This document shows positions 1 through 8,400 of a DNA stretch of 64,000 bases, piece after piece. Position 1 is the stretch's first letter, and the number at the start of each line of letters is the position of its first letter. The notes under the pieces were generated by a model. The model ran no database searches. It worked only from the letters and a program-made list of their open reading frames with translations, and was not told where the DNA came from. A program made the position numbers and the translations under genes. The DNA lies in the NCBI GenBank assembly GCA_965226755.1, contig CBDDDT010000003.1, positions 310,001 to 374,000 on the forward strand, in the 5' to 3' direction. This DNA is from Bog-113 sp965226755. GTDB taxonomy: Bacteria; Acidobacteriota; Terriglobia; Bryobacterales; Bryobacteraceae.

Positions 1-1
1 C

Positions 2-1654
2 CGAAAGGCGGCCCTCGATATGCGACTGATCGATCCGCACGCCGAGCCAGAAACTGAGACTAAGATTGATCGCGCCGTTTCCCGCATCGTCACGATTTGG
101 AAGGCGACGCACAGCGAGCGCTCGACTCAACTCGTCTTTAGCGACCTTTCGACGCCCGATCCGGACCGATTCAACGTTTACCACGATGTCCGGTCGAAGC
201 TCGTCAAGGCTGGTGTTCCCGCCCCAGAGATCGCGTTTATCCATGACGCAGAAACCGATACCGCCAAGAAGCTGCTTTTCGACGGTGTGAACGCCGGGAG
301 GGTAAGGATATTGCTCGGATCGACCGAGAAGATGGGTGCCGGCACGAATGTTCAGCGACGGCTGGTGGCACTCCATCACCTGGACGCACCCTGGCGCCCA
401 CGCGATATTGAGCAACGCGAGGGCCGGATCTTGCGCCAAGGCAATGCGAACAAGGAGGTTCAGATCTTCCGCTACGTCACCGAAGGGTCCTTCGATGCCT
501 ATATGTGGCAGACCCTCGAAACAAAGGCCCGTTTCATTCAGCAGGTGATGCGTGGAGAAACCTCGGTGCGCTCGGCGGAGGATCTGGAGAGCGGCGCGCT
601 CACCTACGCGGAGATCAAGGCGATTGCGTCCGGCAACCCTGCTGTCGTTGAAAAGATCAAAATCGATACGGAAGTCCGCAAGCTCGACCAGTTGCGCGCT
701 GTTCACGCCAATCAACAGCGCCATATCCGTTGGGAGATTCGCGACCTGCCGCGGCAGATCACGGAAGCGAAACAACACCGGGCCGCTATCGACGCCGACA
801 TCGCGACCAGAAATGCAAGCGAGTCCAGTGAGTTCACCATGATGGTAGGCAATCGCATTTTCTCCGGCAAAGGTGCGCGGGAAGAGGCTGCCAAAGCTCT
901 AACGTTCACAATCCTCTCCTGGCGTGAAGATCAAACGATGCAGCCGCGCGGTTCCTTCCGTGGCTTCGAAATATTAAGCAGAGGGAAGAGCGGCGGTTTC
1001 GGACTGCTTCAAGAGGACGAGCGGATTCCCGAACTGTTCATACGAGGACGCGCCACGTATTCGGCAAACTTGAATGCGACGAACCCGGTCGGAACTGTCC
1101 AGAGCATCGAACACGCGCTGAGGAATTTAGACAAGCTGGCCGCCGAGCAGCAGAACCGGGTCTCCCGAATCGAGAAAGAGCTTGCCGATTACCGGTTGCA
1201 GGCGGAACGACCGTTCGAGCACGAGGAGCGCCTTAAGCAGTTGCTCGCCCGCCAGTCTGAGCTGAATTCACTCTTGGACCTGGACAAAGGCGATCAACAA
1301 GCAGGCGACTCTGCTCCCGACCTCAAGGACGACCCGCAAGTCGGGCGGACTGCGCCCGCAACATCACGGTGCCGTGATGAAGTAGCTAAGGAGGCTGAGG
1401 CGTACATGCGCTCGTCGGGAACCGCCATCCGAGAATTGCCTATCGCGGAGCGCACGCCACCGCAGACGGGACCGGTCAGCGGCAGGGCTGTTGCGAAGGA
1501 TGAAGCGCATGTTGCGTTCGCGACCGCTGCGAACTGCTTCTTCGTCGTGGAAGCAGCGTCTCTCGGTCGCGACGTAGAAATCGGTGAACGCTTGTCTCTG
1601 CGCTTCCATAAGGGTCGTGCGTCCATAGACACGGGTCGAGCGCGGACAAGATGA
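2..1654 (+). CDS. Large SNF2-like helicase of a conjugative element, C-terminal part (5' truncated by window edge)
   Basis: The reading frame is open from base 2, so only the C-terminal 550 residues of a bigger protein are here. Residues about 30-170 form the second RecA-like lobe of an SF2 helicase: motif V (GSTEKMGAGTNVQ) and motif VI (QREGRILRQGN) are clear near positions 330-450. Behind it come long charged helical stretches with coiled-coil character and a weakly conserved tail. This arrangement is known from the giant methylase/helicase proteins that conjugative plasmids and ICEs carry near their mobilisation genes. An N-terminal DNA-methylase half is expected upstream but cannot be seen. 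Its role in transfer or anti-restriction is inferred. Confidence 0.75.
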   Translation, partial: RKAALDMRLIDPHAEPETETKIDRAVSRIVTIWKATHSERSTQLVFSDLSTPDPDRFNVYHDVRSKLVKAGVPAPEIAFIHDAETDTAKKLLFDGVNAGRVRILLGSTEKMGAGTNVQRRLVALHHLDAPWRPRDIEQREGRILRQGNANKEVQIFRYVTEGSFDAYMWQTLETKARFIQQVMRGETSVRSAEDLESGALTYAEIKAIASGNPAVVEKIKIDTEVRKLDQLRAVHANQQRHIRWEIRDLPRQITEAKQHRAAIDADIATRNASESSEFTMMVGNRIFSGKGAREEAAKALTFTILSWREDQTMQPRGSFRGFEILSRGKSGGFGLLQEDERIPELFIRGRATYSANLNATNPVGTVQSIEHALRNLDKLAAEQQNRVSRIEKELADYRLQAERPFEHEERLKQLLARQSELNSLLDLDKGDQQAGDSAPDLKDDPQVGRTAPATSRCRDEVAKEAEAYMRSSGTAIRELPIAERTPPQTGPVSGRAVAKDEAHVAFATAANCFFVVEAASLGRDVEIGERLSLRFHKGRASIDTGRARTR

Positions 1655-1892
1655 AGGATGTGACGCTCATCGGCTCAACTTCCGGTGGCGCGTCATCAAC
1701 CACGATTTTCGTCCGCCATATACGCAGGTCGCCGACTCTTCGTCCAATTAAATAACTTCCCGATTGACCGGCCGAGGTTCGCGATTGGGGAGCCTCCCAA
1801 GGTGACCATACAGACCGACGCGGAACTGACGCGGAACAGTTGCGGGATACGGATACGGAGTACAATGATTTGGTTGTTTCGTGAGGACTACA

Positions 1893-3245
1893 ATGCGCGA
1901 CCCTGAGACGGATCGGCTGCCAAAGGAAGCGGGGACGGATGATAGACGCCTGCGGCGCGAGGACTTCATAGCGCTATTCGCCGATTTTCTGGATACGCAG
2001 TTGTATGAAGGCCCCCGAAGTGGGGAGCGGAAACCGCGCTGTGCCCCAGAAGCAGAATATATCAGCAACCGTGCATTCTGGACCGACGCCCTGAGAGGCG
2101 ATCAATTTGACGGGCGACGGGTGCGGCTCAAAGACTTCACTCTGCTTGAGTGGATTCCACTTTCGCCGGGCCGATACTTTACAGACGCGGCGACCGAAAA
2201 ACGAAATCTCGCCGAGCGCTTCTATGCAGATTCCCATCGGGAGTTTCTGCCGCTGGGCAAACTGGAAATGATCTTGGGCGGCGTTGGCTCTCTGCGGCTT
2301 GGTTCGCGTGTAGCCGGAACGGAAGTTAATCATGTCGTAGGCCTCAGTTCTTCGGGAGTCTCGCATGAAGGCATCCCCGCTATTCTGAATGAACACGATC
2401 ATTATCCCCTGATCAAGCAGTTGCGGACGTCCGGGGCTGCTATTGTTGACGTCGTTGGTACCTTGCGCTCTATGCCTCCCCGTGAATGGCGGACGTGGCG
2501 AACGGACGGTGTGCCAACGATGTATCTGTCAATCGAAGAGATCGATATGCGTCGATCAAGCCGGTCGGTCCTGGCCACCGTCTCCATTATGTTTCCCAGT
2601 CCCGAACGAGATTGGTCTTCAAATAGCAGTGGCGAGTACCAAGCGAACGGTTACAGTACGAGATTTTCGAAGTGCTGGAGCTATGCTTCCTTTGATCCAC
2701 TGGAAGGGCCGGAAGCACTCAAGGGGGCCTCCAGGTGGCTTGAGGGTTACGCGAGGAGATACTCGGGCGCCCAAGAGCCCGCAATCTTTTCTGACTTCGA
2801 TGAAATCTACGCACATTTTGAATCGCCCGTCGAGTTTCCTCTGTCGGACGCCGCTTTCGGAACCATCGACCCGAACCGGTTAGCAGCTTATTCCCAGTAC
2901 TACGGAGTTCAGATCAATATCCGCGAGTTGCGTGTTGGTGACACTTTTTCTAACGTGTCGAATGCAACCATCATCAATCGATCCGAGGTTGTCAACGCAC
3001 TCAATGGTTCATCTGCAGTGAGCGGAGAATTACGACCGGCGATCATGACGGTCGTTGACTTCATCAACAAAACCGGAAATCGAAATGCTGCGAAGCAATT
3101 CGAAACCTTGGTCGAAGAGTTGGGAAAGGGGAGGCCGGGAAGGACCGCGCTATCGACGCTATGGACAGCGGTCATGGCGGAATTGCCGCAGATTCAGCAA
3201 TTGGAGGATGTCACAGAGAAGATGCGCCGCCTATGCTCCTATTAA
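1893..3245 (+). CDS. Unrecognised cargo protein A with a GD-F-S-N/TIIN C-terminal domain
   Basis: I do not recognise the first 340 residues, which look like a soluble mixed alpha/beta domain. The ATG at 1893 is chosen over the GTG at 1881 because GAGG lies 6 bases before it. From about residue 348 (base 2934) the sequence VGDTFSNVSNATIINRS begins a strand-rich motif followed by helices. The same region recurs at the end of the next gene at 3327, so the two neighbours share a C-terminal domain but have unrelated front halves. No signal peptide or membrane segment is visible. A partner pair using the shared tail for hetero-oligomerisation is an inference; a toxin or defence role is possible but unproven. 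Confidence 0.7.
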   Translation: MRDPETDRLPKEAGTDDRRLRREDFIALFADFLDTQLYEGPRSGERKPRCAPEAEYISNRAFWTDALRGDQFDGRRVRLKDFTLLEWIPLSPGRYFTDAATEKRNLAERFYADSHREFLPLGKLEMILGGVGSLRLGSRVAGTEVNHVVGLSSSGVSHEGIPAILNEHDHYPLIKQLRTSGAAIVDVVGTLRSMPPREWRTWRTDGVPTMYLSIEEIDMRRSSRSVLATVSIMFPSPERDWSSNSSGEYQANGYSTRFSKCWSYASFDPLEGPEALKGASRWLEGYARRYSGAQEPAIFSDFDEIYAHFESPVEFPLSDAAFGTIDPNRLAAYSQYYGVQINIRELRVGDTFSNVSNATIINRSEVVNALNGSSAVSGELRPAIMTVVDFINKTGNRNAAKQFETLVEELGKGRPGRTALSTLWTAVMAELPQIQQLEDVTEKMRRLCSY

Positions 3246-3326
3246 GCGCTAGAACGCGGGCCAGCTCGCGCGCTGTGAAAGCGCGTGCGGAGTCTCTTAA
3301 GTCAAAGGTTCGCGCCGAGGATACCA

Positions 3327-4328
3327 ATGCCGGACGCGCTTGAATCGCTGGCAACGGCCCCCGGCCAGTTGGCCACTGCTGCCCTCACAGCACCGGCGCT
3401 GAGCCATACCGACCTTGAACGACTGCTCCAATTCTTATCGGAGGTAAATGACGTTCTAGCAAAGTCGTTCCACCCGTTGCTGAGGTGCCTTGGGGCGATT
3501 CAAAATTTGCAGGCCGCTGAACTCGGCACGGATGAACACCAACGTATAGATTCGGAGTTGCGAGAAATACAGGATCGCGAATATTACAATATCCGCTTGG
3601 TATGCAACCGGCTTCATGGGCTACGGCATCATGCGCAAAGACATATCGAAAGGATTATCGAGAACTTGCCGAATCCTGGCGAGTGGTGGAGTCTCTTTGC
3701 CCGCCTGGATGAACAGGAAGGATTTGTTGAAAATGCGGTCCGGCAGGCGGTTGGCGGCGTGGGTGGTAAGCTGCGTTCTGCTCGCACTGCTGCTGATCTG
3801 GAATCTTTGAAAGCAGATGCAGAAGCTGTTCATCTGCGCGTCTCCACGGCTCTCAGTGAGATCGACTCTTTCGCCATGATCATGCACGGCGAGGCGGATC
3901 GCATTGGTTTCCTAGCATTGACGGACTTGAGCAGGGTGCGCTTAGCCGAACGTATTACCCACATTTACGATCAACGTGTTCAAAATTTTGCTGTGGAAGG
4001 AATGACGGTCATGGGAGATGTTTTTAGCAATATACATAATTCGACGATTATCAATAAATCACTCGTGGAGGGCTCCTTCAACAAGGCAAAGGAGAAGGGC
4101 AACCCAGAAGCGGCCGACGCGCTCGTGAAGGTGGCGGAGGAAGTGAACAAGTCCGGGAATAAGGATGCCGGTGAAACGTTCGATGCTTTCAACAAAGAAC
4201 TACAAGCGCCGGCTCCCAAGAAGACTTTTCTAAATAGTTTTTGGGATAGTACGACAAAAGCGCTCCCTACGTTGCTTAAATTGCCGGGGGTTGCCGTGAG
4301 TATCGCCAAGCTGATCGAAATGTTCTAG
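3327..4328 (+). CDS. Unrecognised helical cargo protein B sharing its C-terminal domain with protein A
   Basis: The product has 333 residues from the ATG at 3327, preceded by GAGG at 3317-3320. An upstream GTG at 3285 lacks a ribosome site. The first 220 residues are mostly amphipathic helix with coiled-coil character and no family I can name. From about residue 229 the tail reads MGDVFSNIHNSTIINKS and runs through an NKSGNKDA segment and an F-W-x-x-x-x-x-A-L-P segment. It aligns along its whole length with the end of the gene at 1893. The two genes are 81 bases apart and co-oriented, so they are probably co-transcribed. Function unknown. Confidence 0.7.
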   Translation: MPDALESLATAPGQLATAALTAPALSHTDLERLLQFLSEVNDVLAKSFHPLLRCLGAIQNLQAAELGTDEHQRIDSELREIQDREYYNIRLVCNRLHGLRHHAQRHIERIIENLPNPGEWWSLFARLDEQEGFVENAVRQAVGGVGGKLRSARTAADLESLKADAEAVHLRVSTALSEIDSFAMIMHGEADRIGFLALTDLSRVRLAERITHIYDQRVQNFAVEGMTVMGDVFSNIHNSTIINKSLVEGSFNKAKEKGNPEAADALVKVAEEVNKSGNKDAGETFDAFNKELQAPAPKKTFLNSFWDSTTKALPTLLKLPGVAVSIAKLIEMF

Positions 4329-4344
4329 ACGAACATCCAGCGGT

Positions 4345-5802
4345 TCACCGGCCTTGATCTCGGCTTCTGTCCCGCTTTCTTTGTTCTTTTTGATGTTGGC
4401 CGTCAAGAGTCATCGCGGCTTCGCAAAGTGCCTTCTGGTAACGCCCGAGCCATCCATTCCAGCCGTCCTCTTGCGGAACAACGCCCCGCCGAATGAGCCG
4501 TTGCGCGGTTTCTCTAAAATAACCCTTGTTGCGCAAGATTGACTCCGAATCCCCCAGTCCGTCGAGCTTCAGAACCGGATGGCCATCAGCGAACAGTTTT
4601 CGGAGCCGCACAAAGGAATTGGTTCGCAAACCGCCCTGGCTGCGTGCGGCCTCCAGTTCCGGCGTGTAGTAAACGTAGTGGACCTGTCCGTCTGTTCCTT
4701 CGAGCATGAAGTAGCTGCGACCGGCCTGGCGTCCCATGTCCTCCTCGCTATGCACCAAGATCCTGCCCTCCAGAGTGGTGAGACGGCGAAAGTCCAGCAC
4801 CGCAAGTGGGAGCCGCTCATCGGACATCAGGACTCCGTGCGCTGCCAGCATTTTCTGGCGGTCGGCGCTGCGCTGCATGGCTCGTAGGATGTTCTCGAAG
4901 TCCTGCCGCACGCTCCATGAATTTGGACCAGTGGGATCTGCCAATCCCATGGAGTGGAGAAACATTAATCGTTCCGCAGTGTGCTCTATCAGCGGTATAC
5001 TCCGACCGAGCGCGGCTCGTTTGGGGTCCATCGCCACCGTGAAGAACGGGGATTCTGCATTCCCTCCTTTTTCGGCGTCGCGCTTGATGATCCGATCAAG
5101 AGACGTGTAGCGGTGCTCATGAACCTCGCGACGCTGAGCCACGGCGGCATCCAACTCCGTGCGATGCCCGAGTTGGCGGGTGCAGAGGTCTTCCGCAATC
5201 TGGCGAATGCCCTGCTTGACGTAATCCCTGCTGAGATGAAGCGGGTGGCCCTCTGCGCCGATTCCCCGGAGTGCCATATGCACATGCGGGTGCTCCGTGT
5301 TGTAGTGGGACACTGCAACCCATTCAAGCGGCGTGCCGAGATCCTTCTCCATTCGCGAGGCGACATCGCGGGTCAGCCGCTTCAGGTCGGCTCTGTCGCC
5401 GAACTCGGGGGATACGATCACTTTCCAGACGCGCTCATCGCCTGCTTTCTGCCAGCCTTCGAGCCGATCCGCGATGTCGATGGATTGTCCGCGATCATCA
5501 AATCCAACCGCCTTGGAATCACCCTCCTGAGTGGCGCTCTCGCGAGCAACGTAGCGCCCGTGTGCCCGCCACTGCCCGGCAACCGCATTCTTCGCGTACA
5601 TGACCCGTACCGCGCATCGCTGGTTGTAGCTCCGAGTCCGCTTCGGACCTGTGCCACCTCCGACGGACTGACGCTTCCGGTTCCCGCTCATGCGGGCGTG
5701 ATGCATCAGGATTTTGTAGGCTGACGCCCACGCCGCGCGTTCATTCCGGGCTGGCGGCTTCCGCGGTCGAAGCCGGAACTCGCGTTCTTCATCCCTCGCC
5801 AC
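4345..5802 (-). CDS. VirD2-type relaxase, DUF3363-like (conjugative nickase)
   Basis: This is the enzyme expected to nick the element at oriT, stay bound to the 5' end, and lead the strand into the type IV channel. The 485-residue product has the relaxase histidine triad at residues 171-175 (HPHVHMALRG) and a tyrosine in HGRYVARE near residue 84 that may be the nicking tyrosine. The C-terminal half matches the long DUF3363 extension of this relaxase branch. The start is GTG at 5802, overlapping the end of the upstream accessory gene by 14 bases, which implies translational coupling. It converges on cargo gene B with only 16 bases between stops. Confidence 0.85.
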   Translation of the reverse strand: MARDEEREFRLRPRKPPARNERAAWASAYKILMHHARMSGNRKRQSVGGGTGPKRTRSYNQRCAVRVMYAKNAVAGQWRAHGRYVARESATQEGDSKAVGFDDRGQSIDIADRLEGWQKAGDERVWKVIVSPEFGDRADLKRLTRDVASRMEKDLGTPLEWVAVSHYNTEHPHVHMALRGIGAEGHPLHLSRDYVKQGIRQIAEDLCTRQLGHRTELDAAVAQRREVHEHRYTSLDRIIKRDAEKGGNAESPFFTVAMDPKRAALGRSIPLIEHTAERLMFLHSMGLADPTGPNSWSVRQDFENILRAMQRSADRQKMLAAHGVLMSDERLPLAVLDFRRLTTLEGRILVHSEEDMGRQAGRSYFMLEGTDGQVHYVYYTPELEAARSQGGLRTNSFVRLRKLFADGHPVLKLDGLGDSESILRNKGYFRETAQRLIRRGVVPQEDGWNGWLGRYQKALCEAAMTLDGQHQKEQRKRDRSRDQGR

Positions 5803-6202
5803 GGTTCACCAAATCCTGCATCGCCACCTGCGAGTCTCCGACCATCGCTTGGCCCGCACTCTTCAGCAACCGGGCGTGCCGGCCACGCGCCCGCGCGACG
5901 GCGGCTTCCATCGCCTCCCCGCCCGGCTCCGGAACGCACGTCAACACAACTTTGGCGAGGCTGTCCAGGAATGCGAACAGGGCCTGCTGTGTTCGTCCAA
6001 CGCGAAAGACTTCCCGCCTGACTTGCTCGATGCTGGCCGCCAGTCTTTCCTCTGCCCCTACCAATTCCTCGTTGCGCCCCGACAGTTCCTGTTCTACCGA
6101 ATGGCGGATGAACGCTGTTGCTGACGAGAAGCCGCGCTTCCGCGTTGCTTCTTGAATTCCTTTATCGGTCACTTCGGAAAATCGGATTGCTCGCTGCGAC
6201 AT
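5789..6202 (-). CDS. Relaxosome accessory protein (MobC-like small DNA-binding protein)
   Basis: The 137-residue product begins at the ATG at 6202 (MSQRAIRFSEVTDKG), with GAGAGG upstream. The N-terminal 45 residues look like a ribbon-helix-helix domain, with a short strand and then two helices. After it comes a long helical region like those of MobC/TraJ-type relaxosome proteins. It ends inside the start of the relaxase gene, so the two are coupled. It is probably transcribed from the region 6203-6600, which also holds the candidate oriT. Binding to oriT to load the relaxase is the expected role, inferred from size and position. Confidence 0.65.
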   Translation of the reverse strand: MSQRAIRFSEVTDKGIQEATRKRGFSSATAFIRHSVEQELSGRNEELVGAEERLAASIEQVRREVFRVGRTQQALFAFLDSLAKVVLTCVPEPGGEAMEAAVARARGRHARLLKSAGQAMVGDSQVAMQDLVNRGEG

Positions 6203-6275
6203 GAGGGAATGCCTCTCAGCTTGTAAGGGGATGGCGGCGGAGGTTCGGGACGGCGGAAATCGCAAAAATCGGTGG

Positions 6276-6295
6276 CGCATCCCAAGCGGGATGCG
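6276..6295. repeat. 8-bp inverted repeat beside the relaxase operon
   Basis: CGCATCCC at 6276-6283 is followed by the loop AAGC and the exact reverse complement GGGATGCG at 6288-6295. Inverted repeats of this size next to a nick site are typical relaxase recognition elements. Here it lies about 75 bases upstream of the accessory gene start. A transcription-factor site is the alternative. Confidence 0.45.
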
Positions 6296-6432
6296 GGTCC
6301 ACGGAAATGCATACCGCCCAAACCTCAACTGCTCCAACGAAAAGACCGAGAGAAAACCAAACGACGCATCCCACCCTTATGTTCCACTACCGGGTCTTTG
6401 GCGGTCTGGTCGCTGTCTTCGCTGCCGGTGGT

Positions 6433-6520
6433 TGTTGCAATCTGTTGCAAACTGTTTCAGGCGCGGGTTGATTGCCGACATTGTTGCAGACGGTTCACAA
6501 ACTGTTGCGATGTGTTGCAA
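6433..6520. promoter_or_regulatory. Helically phased TGTTGCAA repeat array
   Basis: TGTTGCAA or a one- to three-base variant begins at 6433, 6443, 6453 (TGTTTCAG), 6482 (TGTTGCAG), 6492 (degenerate), 6503 (TGTTGCGA) and 6513. The spacing is 10-11 bases, and the 29-base jump between the two groups is close to three turns, so all copies face one side of the helix. This suits cooperative binding by a small protein such as the TraK-like product encoded just downstream, or an iteron-type element. It ends 80 bases before that gene. Confidence 0.6.
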
Positions 6521-6600
6521 ACCGCGAAAACCTGCGCGGATTCCATGTCCCGATGTGTCGGCCCCGTTTCCTTCATAGATGAGGGAGCAATCGGTTACCG

Positions 6601-7017
6601 ATGGACTCGAATCCGCCGCGCCGCAGAAAAACAAGTTCGGACATGGTCCACTTGCGCTCCCTCCTTTCTGTCCTGCCCGCCACGAACACGGGGAAAGTAA
6701 CCGCGGCGTGGGGCGAAATCGAGGCGGGGTTGGCAAGGGGAATGAAACTCAGAGAGGTGTGGGAAGCCGCAAAGCTGGATGGCCTGGAGATTCCGTACCC
6801 ACAATTCCGTGTTTACGTCTCGCGACTGCGGCGACGGCGTCAACGGTCTTCCGCATCCATGCCCCAACCGCCGCATGCACTGACGAATGGAGATTCCCCG
6901 CCGCTATCTCCGGCACCGCCCGATCCGTTCAGCAACTTGCGGGAGCAGCGGGAGAAAAAGAAACAGTCGGGATTCGAATACGATCCGTTTTCGATTAACA
7001 AAAGCTTGATCGATTGA
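6601..7017 (+). CDS. traK: TraK-like oriT-binding/conjugal transfer accessory protein
   Basis: The product has 138 residues, with a basic N-terminus and a compact helical DNA-binding core. Its pattern (a segment with EIEAGLARGMKLREVWEAA, then YPQFRVYVSRLRRRR) is the one seen in the TraK family of IncP-like elements. The second half is proline-rich and charged. The order TraK, P-loop TraL, TraM-like is the order of IncP plasmids, which supports the call more than sequence similarity alone. In IncP, TraK wraps oriT DNA; here the phased repeats directly upstream are a natural target. The ATG at 6601 has only a distant GAGGGAG, so Met15 is an alternative start. Confidence 0.6.
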   Translation: MDSNPPRRRKTSSDMVHLRSLLSVLPATNTGKVTAAWGEIEAGLARGMKLREVWEAAKLDGLEIPYPQFRVYVSRLRRRRQRSSASMPQPPHALTNGDSPPLSPAPPDPFSNLREQREKKKQSGFEYDPFSINKSLID

Positions 7018-7027
7018 GAGGTGCGCG

Positions 7028-7765
7028 ATGAAAAACGGAACTCAGCCATCAGTTCACGTGGTCCTGCAAGGGAAGGGAGGTGTTGGGAAAAGCTTCGTAT
7101 CGGCAATTCTGGCCCAATACTTTCGGACTAAATCAGCGCCGGTGCATTGTCTGGACACCGATCCGGTCAATGCGACGTTTGCGCAATACCGGGCTTTGGA
7201 CGCTGAGCATCTGAAAGTCCTCCGGCGAGGAACTGTTAACGAGAAGCAGTTTGACGTGCTGGTTGAGAAGGTCTGCCATGGCGATGGCGTCTTCATTGTG
7301 GACACCGGCGCCACAACCTTCGTGCCTCTGTGGAGCTACATTCTGGAGAACGAGATCCTCGCCTTCTTTCGTGCCCATGGGCGAAACGTGTTCGTCCATT
7401 CGGTGGTGACCGGTGGGCAGGCGATGAGCGATACGCTCAACGGTTTGGAACGGCTGGCGCAAACCACGTCGGAGAAGAACGTCATCGTGTGGCTCAATGA
7501 ATATTTCGGCGAGGTAACCAAAGATGGAAAGACCTTCGAAGAATTCAAGGTTGCCGAGGAATATGCGCCCAAACTCGTTGGCACCGTGCTGATCCGCGAA
7601 AGAAACCCTCACACCTACGGCGACGATGTACGCCAAATGCTGGAACGCCGGTTGACTTTCGACGAGGCGATCCGAAACGCGGACTTCTCCCTGGTGTCGA
7701 AGCAACGGCTGGCGATTGTTCGGCGCGAGATCTTTGAACAACTCGACAAGCTGTCTATCGTGTGA
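7028..7765 (+). CDS. traL: TraL-like P-loop ATPase of the conjugation operon
   Basis: This is a 245-residue cytoplasmic ATPase of the ParA/MinD-like P-loop class. The deviant Walker A GKGGVGKS lies at residues 15-22, the LDTDPVN segment follows, and FIVDTGA is a Walker-B-like strand. It is shorter than chromosomal ParA and lacks a ParB partner. It sits between TraK-like and TraM-like genes, so it fits the IncP TraL family rather than a partition ATPase. It begins 10 bases after the traK-like stop, with GAGAGGTG upstream, and its stop overlaps the next start. Confidence 0.7.
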   Translation: MKNGTQPSVHVVLQGKGGVGKSFVSAILAQYFRTKSAPVHCLDTDPVNATFAQYRALDAEHLKVLRRGTVNEKQFDVLVEKVCHGDGVFIVDTGATTFVPLWSYILENEILAFFRAHGRNVFVHSVVTGGQAMSDTLNGLERLAQTTSEKNVIVWLNEYFGEVTKDGKTFEEFKVAEEYAPKLVGTVLIRERNPHTYGDDVRQMLERRLTFDEAIRNADFSLVSKQRLAIVRREIFEQLDKLSIV

Positions 7766-8202
7766 ACCCAATGCCAATCGAAAGGGGTTCCATCGACGTA
7801 CAACGCCTCATCGCGGAAGTCGTGGCGCGTCATAATCTCTTCCTTAAGCCGGACGACCCGGCAATCGCATTGGTGACGATGAACCAGCTCATTCTTGACG
7901 CCGCCATTGAGGTCGTTAACGAGCAGATTCGCGTAACGATCGCGGAATTTCAAGCATCAATTCAGAAAGCAGAGAAGCGCGCGGGAACCATGTTGGCGCA
8001 AACGGTTAAGGAATCGACGGTCCAGATGCAACAGGGTTTGCGCAGCGATATTCACGTTGCTGGCCTAAAGGCACGCGAAATTGTGCATCTCGTGAACGAG
8101 GCGCATCGGCGACCGGCGCTCATCCGTTGGTCGGCCCTCGGGCTGGCGGCGGGTGTTTTGTTGTTTGGCGGTGGAATCTGGCTCGGGATGGTGGTCCATT
8201 AG
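7762..8202 (+). CDS. traM: TraM-like conjugal transfer protein with C-terminal membrane anchor
   Basis: The GTG at 7762 overlaps the TGA of the preceding gene, so the two are translationally coupled; ATG 7771 is an alternative start. The 146-residue product is largely helical with coiled-coil character in the middle. It ends in one hydrophobic segment at about residues 122-143, so most of it faces the cytoplasm. This is the size and layout of TraM-family proteins that follow TraK and TraL in IncP-type transfer regions. The precise role in transfer is not known from the sequence. Confidence 0.6.
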   Translation: MNPMPIERGSIDVQRLIAEVVARHNLFLKPDDPAIALVTMNQLILDAAIEVVNEQIRVTIAEFQASIQKAEKRAGTMLAQTVKESTVQMQQGLRSDIHVAGLKAREIVHLVNEAHRRPALIRWSALGLAAGVLLFGGGIWLGMVVH

Positions 8203-8211
8203 AGGTTAGAT

Positions 8212-8400
8212 ATGTGGATTCTGGTTTTGCTATTGGACTTGCTTGGGCGCAAGAAGTTTTTGCGATTCCTCGCGGGATGGGCGCTGATCATGCTCTTCTT
8301 CCTGTACTGCTTTGTACATGAAGCCTTCGACCAGCCACAGCCGGCACAAGGCGCGATGATCCCGCACGTTCAAAGCGTGGCGTCCACCGCGAAACGCTAA
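8212..8400 (+). CDS. Small membrane protein, 62 aa
   Basis: The product begins at an ATG with AGAGG 6 bases upstream and 9 bases after the TraM-like stop, so it belongs to the same operon. It has a hydrophobic N-terminal stretch (residues 2-12), a short basic loop, a second membrane segment (about 20-38), and a polar tail. I do not recognise a family. Its stop overlaps the end of the convergent primase gene by 4 bases. Confidence 0.55.
   Translation: MWILVLLLDLLGRKKFLRFLAGWALIMLFFLYCFVHEAFDQPQPAQGAMIPHVQSVASTAKR

Larger units (their letters stand above)
6203..6600. other. Divergent intergenic region, candidate oriT and operator region
   Basis: This 398-base gap separates the leftward relaxase operon from the rightward traK-L-M operon, the place where oriT sits in IncP-like systems. 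No convincing gene is seen in it. It holds an 8-bp inverted repeat at 6276-6295 and a ladder of TGTTGCAA-like repeats at 6433-6520, both listed separately. A match to a known nic site could not be made by eye. Confidence 0.5.

Noticed and set aside
4981..5724. Long plus-strand frame opposite the relaxase gene
   Set aside because: Codes for no recognisable motif and lies fully across the relaxase with its intact histidine triad.
6433..6520. CRISPR array
   Set aside because: Repeat units are 8 bases at 10-11-base spacing, far below CRISPR dimensions, and no cas genes are present.
6203..6600. Small open frames in the intergenic region on both strands
   Set aside because: No ribosome sites or family resemblance, and they cross the repeat ladder.
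7028..7765. ParA of a partition system
   Set aside because: No ParB gene or centromere-like repeats next to it; the traK-traL-traM order and size fit TraL better.
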